DNA of 59,101 nucleotides, from NCBI GenBank assembly GCA_043821115.1, contig JBDRDD010000005.1, forward strand, positions 1 to 59,101, given 5' to 3'. This document shows positions 1-6,943 of the stretch, one piece after another (the first letter of the stretch is position 1; every line of letters begins with the position of its first letter). Source of the DNA: JBDRDD01 sp043821115 (GTDB lineage: Bacteria; CAYTYR01; UBA6262; DAOVJB01). A model generated the notes under the pieces. The model saw only the letters and a list, made by a program, of their open reading frames with translations, searched no databases and was not told the origin of the DNA. The translations under genes and the position numbers were made by a program.

Positions 1-473
1 CTGAAACCTTTAAGTTGCTTGCATATATTTTCAAAAGATCCCCAGGTATTGAGACCATCTGAGGGAATTTTCATCTTACTGAAAATATCGCTGCGGTAGT
101 ACATTGCCCGTATGTCCACGAACCACGGAAGAGAGCTGATGCGATCAGGATCGCCGGGGAAATAACAGCTGCCCCAAGCGGCCGGGACAAAAATATCCCT
201 GTTCACATTCCCGTCGAAGACTTCTCTGGTTATATCCTTCAAAACCCCCAAATCAGCAAGCGTAGCGCTCCACGTCGAGCCTACCTGTATTACATCAGGG
301 CCTTTTGCTTCGTTGGCAGAATTTATTATGCTCTCCCATGCATCACGCCAGGGGATAAGGGTAACTTCGACATCTATGTCCGGTATTCTCTCCTTAAATA
401 TTCTTTCTTCCTCTTTCATGAGGTGTTTCGCTATCTTCTCTGAACCCCAAACCCACATACGAATTGTAACCAT
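1..473 (-). CDS. Solute-binding-protein homologue without signal peptide (partial, copy 1)
   Basis: The open frame starts at ATG 473 and runs off the left edge, so only about 157 N-terminal residues are visible. It begins MVTIRMWVWGSEKIAKHLMK and is clearly homologous along its length to the neighbouring complete gene (shared motifs IPWRDAWE/LPWREVWG, GPDVIQVGSTW/GPDIVQIGSTW, ISSLPW, YYR.DIF). The fold resembles family 1 sugar ABC-transporter substrate-binding proteins. There is no signal peptide: the first residues are already the first beta strand of the fold, and an in-frame TGA lies just upstream. An AGGG motif precedes the ATG, 26 nt after the neighbour's stop. The protein is inferred to be cytoplasmic, which is unusual for this fold. 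Its ligand is unknown. Confidence 0.75.
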   Translation of the reverse strand, partial: MVTIRMWVWGSEKIAKHLMKEEERIFKERIPDIDVEVTLIPWRDAWESIINSANEAKGPDVIQVGSTWSATLADLGVLKDITREVFDGNVNRDIFVPAAWGSCYFPGDPDRISSLPWFVDIRAMYYRSDIFSKMKIPSDGLNTWGSFENICKQLKGF

Positions 474-499
474 ATCGTTTCTTACCCTTCAAAGGGATC

Positions 500-1717
500 T
501 CACCGTTTAAGGAGGTTCTCCGCGTCATACGCGGCATAATCGAGCTCATTTTTGATCATAGCTGAACTGTAATTTCCTCCCTGAAACCTTGCGAAAATTT
601 TCCCGAAACATTCTATAAGCAACGCTTCTATCGCAGCCCATGATGCTATATTAGGAAAGGCCTTTCCGTATTTCCATGCATCTTTCAGATTTTTCCAGGC
701 ATTATTATGTTGCGTAAAAAAACCGCCGAGGGAATCCAAAAGTCCTGGGATCCGGACCTCCTGTGATTCTGATGATACCATAAAGCTGACAAATTCCCAT
801 GCTTCAGACGGATGTTTTGAAAAACTCGTTACGGCCAAGTTACTACCGCCGCAGAAAACAAACCTTCCGCGCGGGCCCCTGGGGAAAATTTCAGGTATGC
901 AGTGTTCCGCAAAATCTGATGTATAAAAGGAATCCCGTGGATCACGCAGGTTATACGCATTAAAGGGCCCGGGTATTGACATAACATATTTTCCCCGAGA
1001 GAAGAACATATTGTTAATATCCTCGGTGTTAAGTTTAAGTGCCTCACCGGGGATGTATCCATTTTCCATGAGGCTTGCATAAAACTCGAGTCCCTCCACA
1101 GCCTCTTTTGAATTGAAAACGGCCTGCTTTCCATCAGGTGATATAAAATCTCCGCCGGCTCCCCATATCCACGGAGCTACGTTATGTAGCAGAATAGCAT
1201 CCTGCTGCCCGGAAACACCCAGAACACCAATGCTTTCATCTTCCTCGAGGAGACTCTTAAAATCACGGCAAGTCTTTGCAAAAGACTGCCATGTGTCAAG
1301 GTTCCTCGGATCTATAGAAAATTTCTTAAATATGTCTTGACGGTAATAAAGAGCTCTTATATCAACAACCCATGGTAATGAACTTATACTCTCAGAACCA
1401 GGGAAATGGCAACTACTCCAAGCAGCAGGCATGAACGCTCCCTCGGTAAGGGTTGACTCATGTATCTGGGCAGTTAAATCCTCTAGTACACCAAGATGAG
1501 CAAGGGTGGCGTTCCATGTCGAGCCGATTTGTACTATATCAGGGCCCGCTTGCTCATTCGCTGCCCTGACTATTCTGCCCCACACTTCCCTCCAAGGAAG
1601 AAGTACCACATTTACATCTATATCAGAATGTTCCTGCTTAAACGTCCCTATCTCTTCCTTCATAAGCCGGTCAGTCGTTGGTCCTATGCCCCAAATCCAT
1701 ACTTCAAGTGGGATCAT
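500..1717 (-). CDS. Solute-binding-protein homologue without signal peptide (copy 2)
   Basis: A 405-residue protein resembling sugar ABC-transporter substrate-binding proteins (SBP_bac family), about the usual mature length. I chose ATG 1717 (MIPLEVWIWGIG) rather than the more upstream ATG 1750, because AGGAG lies about 8 nt before it and homology to copy 1 begins there. No signal peptide or lipobox is present at either start. Motifs include LPWREVWGRI, GPDIVQIGSTWNATLAHLGV, SSLPWVVDIRALYYR and a C-terminal WAAIEALLIECFGKIFARFQ helix. No ABC permease or ATPase is nearby. The gene sits at the distal end of a two-component/c-di-GMP signalling operon, so a cytoplasmic ligand-sensing role is possible, but that is inference. 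Confidence 0.8.
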   Translation of the reverse strand: MIPLEVWIWGIGPTTDRLMKEEIGTFKQEHSDIDVNVVLLPWREVWGRIVRAANEQAGPDIVQIGSTWNATLAHLGVLEDLTAQIHESTLTEGAFMPAAWSSCHFPGSESISSLPWVVDIRALYYRQDIFKKFSIDPRNLDTWQSFAKTCRDFKSLLEEDESIGVLGVSGQQDAILLHNVAPWIWGAGGDFISPDGKQAVFNSKEAVEGLEFYASLMENGYIPGEALKLNTEDINNMFFSRGKYVMSIPGPFNAYNLRDPRDSFYTSDFAEHCIPEIFPRGPRGRFVFCGGSNLAVTSFSKHPSEAWEFVSFMVSSESQEVRIPGLLDSLGGFFTQHNNAWKNLKDAWKYGKAFPNIASWAAIEALLIECFGKIFARFQGGNYSSAMIKNELDYAAYDAENLLKR

Positions 1718-1850
1718 ACAAAAAACTCCTTTATAACCCCTGTGTTGCAATTGTCTTCCTGCAGCCTGTTAAATATTCTGCCTAAAGACTCCATTAAGAG
1801 TGCTTCGATGCCTCCCAGACCGGATTATTGGGAGATGCCCTGCCGTGTTT
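1714..1850 (-). pseudogene. C-terminal remnant of a third solute-binding-protein copy
   Basis: Translation of this gap recovers the C-terminus of the same family. One frame gives KHGRASPNNPVWEA, matching KYGKAFPNIASWAA of copy 2. After a +1 frame change it continues IEALLMESLGRIFNRLQ, matching IEALLIECFGKIFARFQ. The remnant ends at TGA 1716-1714, which overlaps the ATG of copy 2 as ATGA, the junction expected of a former tandem array. The rest of this copy is missing: the REC-HD-GYP gene begins its own stop only about 20 nt away. This is read directly from the sequence; a deletion that removed most of the gene is the inferred cause. Confidence 0.7.
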
Positions 1851-1871
1851 CTACGAATCTTCCATTTTTTT

Positions 1872-2834
1872 CTAAGAGATTATATTAAGGAACAACTCCA
1901 TTATTTTCGGATCCCATTGTGAACCTGCCCCCTGCTTAAGCCTTTTGATGATCTCATCCTTGGGTACCTTATCCCTGTAGGGCCTGTCCGAGCTCATGGC
2001 GTCATAGCTGTCAGCTATCGCCAGTATCCTTGACTCAAGCGGGATTTTTTCTTCTTTTATCCCGTCAGGATAACCTGCGCCATCAAACCTCTCGTGATGG
2101 TGCCGTATTACAGGGAGAATCTCTTTCATTGACTTAAGAGGAGCACAGATCTCCTCGGCTATCACGGGATGCTTTTTTATCTGGTCATACTCCTCCTTGG
2201 TAAGGGTGGATGGTTTGTTTAATATAGCTTCCGAGATAGCCACCTTTCCCAGATCATGAAGAATCCCTGCTTTCTTTAACAGCTCCTTGGCTCTTCCGGA
2301 AAGCCTCATTTCCTCGGCAATTCTTATCGCAAGCTGCGTCACACGCTGGCTGTGTCCTATCGTATATGAGTCCTTGGCTTCTATCATATTTACAAGGGCA
2401 AACAGAACATTTTCCGCGTCCTCGAGCTGAGTATTGAGGTCCTTGACCTTTATAAGCGATCGCACTCGGGCCAGGAGTTCTTCCCTGTCAATAGGTTTTG
2501 TCAGAAATTCGTCCGTTCCTGCTTCTATTCCCTTTATCCTGTCCTGTTTGTCGCTCAAGGCTGTCATCATGACTACGGGGATAATACGTAGTTCCTTGCT
2601 ATCCTTTATCTGTTTGCACACCTCGTAGCCATTTAGGTTGGGCATCATAACATCAAGAAGGATCAAATCCACATCCTCCTTCTCGAGTTTGCTTAGCGCC
2701 TCCAGCCCATCTCCGGCTGTCAGTATCTCGTGACCTTCAGGAAGAAGGTACGCAGCTATGAGCTTTATGCTTTTGGGGTCATCATCCACAACCATTATGC
2801 GTGACGATTTCTGGTCTTGACTTTCGATAGTCAT
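1872..2834 (-). CDS. Response regulator with HD-GYP phosphodiesterase domain (RpfG-like)
   Basis: A 320-residue two-domain regulator. The REC domain (about 12-130) has the acidic pocket VVDDD, phospho-acceptor D61 (LILLDVMMP) and K113 (LTKPID). A linker leads to an HD-GYP domain (about 145-315) with HD at H193-D194 (ILHDLGKV), HHHERFDGAGYP at 245-256 including the GYP signature, and ADSYDAM. HD-GYP domains of this type hydrolyse cyclic di-GMP or related dinucleotides. All metal-binding motifs look intact, so the enzyme is probably active and gated by phosphorylation. It lies 14 nt after the upstream lone REC gene, in one operon with a histidine kinase. The start ATG is preceded by GAGGAAT. 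Confidence 0.92.
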   Translation of the reverse strand: MTIESQDQKSSRIMVVDDDPKSIKLIAAYLLPEGHEILTAGDGLEALSKLEKEDVDLILLDVMMPNLNGYEVCKQIKDSKELRIIPVVMMTALSDKQDRIKGIEAGTDEFLTKPIDREELLARVRSLIKVKDLNTQLEDAENVLFALVNMIEAKDSYTIGHSQRVTQLAIRIAEEMRLSGRAKELLKKAGILHDLGKVAISEAILNKPSTLTKEEYDQIKKHPVIAEEICAPLKSMKEILPVIRHHHERFDGAGYPDGIKEEKIPLESRILAIADSYDAMSSDRPYRDKVPKDEIIKRLKQGAGSQWDPKIMELFLNIIS

Positions 2835-2848
2835 AATTCCTCCTCTTA

Positions 2849-3238
2849 TTACAGTTTTTTTCCTTTTGCCCTTCTGATTATGCCTTCTACTTTTTCTACA
2901 AAACCCTTTGTGTCTATAGGCTTAGCTATATGGTCTAGACAGCCGGCCTCAAGACAGTGCGCCCTGTCATCCGGCATGGCAAGCGATGTAAGCGCCACTA
3001 TCGGTATATCTTTGGTATCGGGTTTAGCCTTAAGGAGTTTTACTGCCTCAAGACCGTTTATATCCGGAAGAAGGATGTCCATAAGTATAAGCTCTGGTTT
3101 CTGTTCCCCGAGAATGTTGATTGCTTCCTTTCCTGTCTGAGCCCCGAGGACTTTGAACCCCTTCAGCTCAAGTAGGTCCCTAAAGAGCTTTAAATTCTTA
3201 AAATTGTCTTCGACTATCAGTATAAGTTCTCCAGCCAT
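2849..3238 (-). CDS. Single-domain response regulator (DivK/CheY-like)
   Basis: A 129-residue stand-alone receiver domain with no output domain. Acidic residues E10-D11 precede the phospho-acceptor D54 (LILMDILLPD), followed by the T/S switch (ALTS) and the conserved Lys in AKPIDTK (K106). It most resembles DivK-type receivers that work by protein-protein contact. It is located 22 nt after the histidine kinase, its likely phosphodonor, and just before the REC-HD-GYP gene. It could act as a phosphate shuttle or sink between them; that is inference from gene order. Confidence 0.88.
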   Translation of the reverse strand: MAGELILIVEDNFKNLKLFRDLLELKGFKVLGAQTGKEAINILGEQKPELILMDILLPDINGLEAVKLLKAKPDTKDIPIVALTSLAMPDDRAHCLEAGCLDHIAKPIDTKGFVEKVEGIIRRAKGKKL

Positions 3239-3260
3239 TGAAAAACTCCTTTTGGACGGC

Positions 3261-4841
3261 TCATAAGCCGAATTTTTCTAGCTCCTTCATGACTCCCTTC
3301 TGTTTTGCTATATCTTCGGGGTAAGTCACCATCTTTATGTCAACTATCATATCCTCGAAACGCCCGGGCAGGTTGTACTTGTCGAATGTCTCCTTGAACC
3401 TGTTCATAACTATCTCAACGCTTGCCCTGTCTGTTTTCCCGAGTACTACCGCGCAAAAACCGGTTCTCAACTTGAATAGCTTGTCTTCGGGCCTGTATAG
3501 CGCGTTCTTCAGAAGCGGGTCAACATCTTCGAGTACCTGGCGTATATCGCTACTTATTCCCTGCTTCCCGCTTTCGTATGAATACCTTATTCTTATCATA
3601 ATGAATGCCAGGAACAGCCCTTCTACCATAGCCATGTCAAAAGCCTCAACCATGTGCAGTTCGAACATCTTGTAATCCAGGTCCTTCGGAAGGCTGAAGG
3701 TGAATCTTGTCCATTTATCCACCTCGCTCTTTACCCATACATCACCCTTATGCATATGGGTGAATTCTTTGACCAGGGCAAGGCCTATACCTGTGCCGGG
3801 ATATTTTTTCGTATACCCGCCGTCAAGCTGTTGGAATCTTTCAAAGACCCTTTTGTAATCCTTCTCCGGTATTCCCTTTCCCGTGTCAAGGACGCTTATG
3901 AGAAGCTGTTCCGGCTCTTCCTCGACTTCTATACTTATCTTGCCTCCAGGCGGGGTGAATTTCGTCGCGTTTGAAAGCAGGTTAAAGAGCACCTGTTTTA
4001 TCTTCCTCCTGTCGGCAACTACGATATCGGTTTGGTTGTTACTCCCGATGGAAAGTTCCAGGTTGTACTTCATGGCTTTTTCCTTAAAAATACCGAGACT
4101 CTCATCCATGAGTTCCTTGAGAGAGAACGGTGCAATCCTGAGCTCTTCCTTTCCCGCCTCCACCTTGGAAAGATCAAGTATGTCGTTTATAAGGGAGAGG
4201 AGGTGTTTCCCGCTGTCAAGAATGTCATTAACGTACTCTTCCTGTTTCTGGTTTATCTCGCCGAAGGCCTTGTTAAGCAAGACCTCTGAAAAACCTATCA
4301 CAGAATTAAGGGGTGTTCTGAGTTCATGGCTCATGTTCACGAGGAATTCGCTCTTTGCCTTGTTCGCTTTCTCAAGCTGCTTGTTTAGAGCTTCGAGCTC
4401 CCTGGTTTTACCCCTCTCGGCCGCGGCTGCCCTGTCAGCAATCGTGGCGAGTTTTCTAAGCTGCTGCATGTTTCTTTTTACTTCTCTCATATCCTGCCCC
4501 ACACATATGATACCTACGCTCTGCATGTTATTGTCCTTCAAAACGGACATTGAAAAACGTATCGGTATCTGAGTTCCGGATTTTGCCAGGCATACAGCGG
4601 TGTAATTCTGTATGACCCCATCTTCCATGAGTTCCTTGAACTTCTTGGCCAAAAAAAGCGCCTCACTGCCAGGGAAAATAATCGTAACCTGCTTGCCGAT
4701 AAGGTCTTCCCTGGTGTAACCGAAAAGATCCGTCGTGGCCTCGTTGACGGTAACGATCTTTTTATCCAGGTCGACTATTATAAGAGCATCGGCCATCGTT
4801 GCTATGATATTTTCGGCATTTATTAACGGAAAACGTTCCAT
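3261..4841 (-). CDS. PAS sensor histidine kinase with degenerate GGDEF-like C-terminal tail
   Basis: A 526-residue soluble kinase with no membrane segment. A PAS domain (about 7-120) is followed by a coiled coil (about 125-165). Next is HisKA with H172 (MSHELRTPLNS), then the HATPase domain with N-box NLLSNATKF (287-295), G1 DTGKGIP (319-325) and G2 GTGIGLAL. After about residue 390 there are some 135 further residues not found in simple kinases. Their end (FCAVVLGKTD, a helix, then VDIKMVTYPED) recalls the second half of a GGDEF domain, but the GGDEF motif itself is absent, so no cyclase activity is expected. The gene is in one operon with REC, REC-HD-GYP and REC-CheX proteins. Confidence 0.9.
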   Translation of the reverse strand: MERFPLINAENIIATMADALIIVDLDKKIVTVNEATTDLFGYTREDLIGKQVTIIFPGSEALFLAKKFKELMEDGVIQNYTAVCLAKSGTQIPIRFSMSVLKDNNMQSVGIICVGQDMREVKRNMQQLRKLATIADRAAAAERGKTRELEALNKQLEKANKAKSEFLVNMSHELRTPLNSVIGFSEVLLNKAFGEINQKQEEYVNDILDSGKHLLSLINDILDLSKVEAGKEELRIAPFSLKELMDESLGIFKEKAMKYNLELSIGSNNQTDIVVADRRKIKQVLFNLLSNATKFTPPGGKISIEVEEEPEQLLISVLDTGKGIPEKDYKRVFERFQQLDGGYTKKYPGTGIGLALVKEFTHMHKGDVWVKSEVDKWTRFTFSLPKDLDYKMFELHMVEAFDMAMVEGLFLAFIMIRIRYSYESGKQGISSDIRQVLEDVDPLLKNALYRPEDKLFKLRTGFCAVVLGKTDRASVEIVMNRFKETFDKYNLPGRFEDMIVDIKMVTYPEDIAKQKGVMKELEKFGL

Positions 4842-4860
4842 AATATACTTACCGCCTGTA

Positions 4861-4887
4861 AAATAAAAGACCCCGGATTATCCGGGG
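4861..4887 (-). terminator. Intrinsic terminator after the REC-CheX gene
   Basis: On the minus strand a 7-bp stem CCCCGGA/TCCGGGG with a 3-nt loop (4871-4887) is followed by TCTTTTATTTT. It lies just downstream of the stop at 4897 and before the kinase ATG at 4841. It may partly terminate the REC-CheX transcript and so lower expression of the kinase and later genes. Confidence 0.8.
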
Positions 4888-4896
4888 CCGTTATTC

Positions 4897-6189
4897 TTAT
4901 TTCTCTGATGTAAGCACGAGGTCAAAATCCCCTATTGTAGAGATAAGAGATGCAAATGCTATGTCAACATTATCAGGGAGCTCATACTGAGCCCCACCCT
5001 TGTTGTAATAAAAAACAGGAGGCTCGGTTTCTATGTTAACACCTGCGTTGCTAAGTTTGGAACAGCAATTCCCGTCTATTATATTCAAAAATTCCTTCAT
5101 GGCATCTTTTTCCTTGGCTGTTATCTTGTCAATGGTCTCCTTGAAAAAGGTAGCTGATATCTTATAGGCCACATCACCTGACATGTTCAAAACAAAAGAA
5201 CCCTTGAATTCGCCCTTTGCCTTCTGGCTTATTGTGTAATCACGCAGGTTGAAGTGCTCCACGGACGCAAGGCATGCCTTGAGTTTCACTGTTTCCCTGA
5301 GCACTTTCTCAAACATCTTCATGGTAAAACTTATAAACGTTTTTACGATAAGAGTGTTCTTTACCTTCTCAAGCTTCTCCCCTATGTGCCACTCGTCCTT
5401 TTCCTGCTCTTCCTTGTATTCCTGTAGGACAGTTGCAAGGGTTTCAGCCGTTATGGCCCCGGTTTGGACCAGGGACTCCCCTATATAAATCCTGTTCGTT
5501 TTCTGTTCCGCCAGCACTTGCTGGAGTTTTTCCTTCGGCAGAAAGCCTTCTGTTATAACTATTTCTCCGAACTCCCGGCTGAGGTCTTTTTTCTGGAAAG
5601 TATTTATCCTGTTTACCTGATCTTCGCTCAGTAATCCTTTGGAGAGAAACATTGCCTCAAGCGAAACATTGACCTGTTTCTGGTACTCCACCGCTTTAAT
5701 CAACTGTTCCGCATTTATGCTTCCTCTCTCAAGAAGGTACTGTCCGAAAAATTTCATTCCGAGGTTCAGTCCTGCAAAGGAAAGGGAGACCTTATGCGTC
5801 GGGGTTATCGCTTTGCCTATATGCTTATAATCACGCAGGACCCTGAGCAACCCCTCATGCTCGAAAGGCTTGGTTATAAAATGCTTTGCGCCTTTCTTAA
5901 GGCACTCTATAACCTTCTGCTGTGTGCCGAGCGAGCTCACCATGATGACCGCTGCGCTCTTGTCGATCTCGAGTATATTGACTAGCAGGTCACTCCCGAG
6001 CCCGTCGGGAAGGACTATGTCAAGCAGCACGATTTCGGGCTTTAGTTCTTTAAACTTCTGGAGACCTTCCTTTGTGGATCGTGCCTTACCCACGACATTG
6101 AACTCGGTGCCGCCGAGCATGGAGTCAATTGTCCTGAGCATAAACGTGGAATCATCTATCAGAAGAACACTGTTTTTAGATGAGGCCAT
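4897..6189 (-). CDS. Response regulator with C-terminal CheX-like phosphatase domain
   Basis: A 430-residue protein. The REC domain (about 6-125) has DD at 12-13, phospho-acceptor D57 (VLLDIVLPDG) and K107 (ITKPFE). The middle region (about 145-265) contains two or three helical repeats of the type seen in MshEN/GspE N-termini (LLERGSINAEQLIKAVEYQ; VQTGAITAETLATVLQEY). The C-terminal part (about 285-425) matches CheX, including FKGSFVLNMSGDVAYKI and the catalytic ExxN motif at E366-N369 followed by IIDGN. CheX proteins dephosphorylate CheY-P. The combination suggests a phosphatase gated by its own receiver or serving the neighbouring receivers. It is the first gene after a consensus promoter, with AAAGGAGG before the ATG. 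Confidence 0.85.
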   Translation of the reverse strand: MASSKNSVLLIDDSTFMLRTIDSMLGGTEFNVVGKARSTKEGLQKFKELKPEIVLLDIVLPDGLGSDLLVNILEIDKSAAVIMVSSLGTQQKVIECLKKGAKHFITKPFEHEGLLRVLRDYKHIGKAITPTHKVSLSFAGLNLGMKFFGQYLLERGSINAEQLIKAVEYQKQVNVSLEAMFLSKGLLSEDQVNRINTFQKKDLSREFGEIVITEGFLPKEKLQQVLAEQKTNRIYIGESLVQTGAITAETLATVLQEYKEEQEKDEWHIGEKLEKVKNTLIVKTFISFTMKMFEKVLRETVKLKACLASVEHFNLRDYTISQKAKGEFKGSFVLNMSGDVAYKISATFFKETIDKITAKEKDAMKEFLNIIDGNCCSKLSNAGVNIETEPPVFYYNKGGAQYELPDNVDIAFASLISTIGDFDLVLTSEK

Positions 6190-6232
6190 TTAATCCTCCT
6201 TTGGGTAATTAATAGCTTATCTGCTTTCAAAA

Positions 6233-6261
6233 ATTATACGCTTTTTCCCTTTATGTGTCAA
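6233..6261 (-). promoter_or_regulatory. Consensus sigma-70 promoter of the signalling operon
   Basis: On the minus strand TTGACA (6261-6256), a 17-nt spacer and TATAAT (6238-6233) match the sigma-70 consensus at all twelve positions. The expected start is near 6226, about 37 nt before the ATG of the REC-CheX gene. Confidence 0.9.
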
Positions 6262-6302
6262 CGTGCAAGTAATAGATTATAATTTTATATTTAATATTCT
6301 TT

Positions 6303-6905
6303 TTATATAATGCCCAGCTTTTCAAGTCCCTCACTCAGCGCCCCTGGGTCTGTAAAATGTATGGCATTCATACCTATGCTGCGCGCTCCCTGGACGAAAT
6401 CAGGCCTGTCATCTATAAATACAGCCCGTTCGGCAGATGTCTTGGCATATCCCAGCGCCGTCTCAAATATCCTTGCATCCGGCTTTCCGGTGCCTACCTT
6501 AAAGGAGAGAATAAATTTTTCTATCTTACCCATAAAAGGTTCTGTTTTCATAAGGTATTCGAAGTGAAGTGAGTTCGTGTTGGACAAAACGTAGACGTGA
6601 TATTTCTTCTGCAGTTTTTCTATAAGCTTTGTGACGGGCTTGTTCTCTTTGAAGATGTCGCTCCATATAGGAGCGAATGTCTTAAAATCCATCTTAAGGC
6701 CGAGAGCATGTTTTATATTTTGGAAAAACTCCTCGGCGCTCACGGTTCCGTTATCAAAAGGCTCGTAAAACCCGGCGTGAAACAGGGTGTGATGTACCTT
6801 CTTAAGAGGAACATTTTCCATCCCCGAGATCTTTTCTGATATGACATGATGGTCGTACAGGAAGATAACGTTTCCCAGGTCGAATATGATAAGCTCTATC
6901 TGCAA
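6303..6905 (-). CDS. HAD-superfamily phosphatase, YihX-like
   Basis: A 200-residue HAD hydrolase with all four motifs: FDLGNV (nucleophile D9), VLSNTNSLH, GTGKPDARIF and VFIDDRPDFVQGA. The DLGNV form of motif I, with Gly at the second acidic position, and SNTN in motif II are typical of the YihX group, whose E. coli member is an alpha-glucose-1-phosphate phosphatase. The substrate here is not proven. The gene lies 38 nt downstream of the thyX-like gene and was probably co-transcribed with it; the next operon starts from its own promoter. Confidence 0.85.
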   Translation of the reverse strand: MQIELIIFDLGNVIFLYDHHVISEKISGMENVPLKKVHHTLFHAGFYEPFDNGTVSAEEFFQNIKHALGLKMDFKTFAPIWSDIFKENKPVTKLIEKLQKKYHVYVLSNTNSLHFEYLMKTEPFMGKIEKFILSFKVGTGKPDARIFETALGYAKTSAERAVFIDDRPDFVQGARSIGMNAIHFTDPGALSEGLEKLGII

Positions 6906-6924
6906 TTCCTCTCCATTTACCGCT

Positions 6925-6938
6925 CATCCCATGGGATG
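6925..6938. repeat. 14-bp perfect palindrome between thyX and the HAD gene
   Basis: CATCCCATGGGATG is a perfect palindrome in the 38-nt gap between the thyX-like stop and the HAD start. It has no T-run and so is not an intrinsic terminator. It could be an operator or a processing hairpin, or chance. Confidence 0.4.
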
Positions 6939-6943
6939 CACAA

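Noticed and set aside
3713..3721. TTATCCACC as a DnaA box inside the kinase gene
   Set aside because: One mismatch, inside coding sequence and isolated; such hits are expected by chance.
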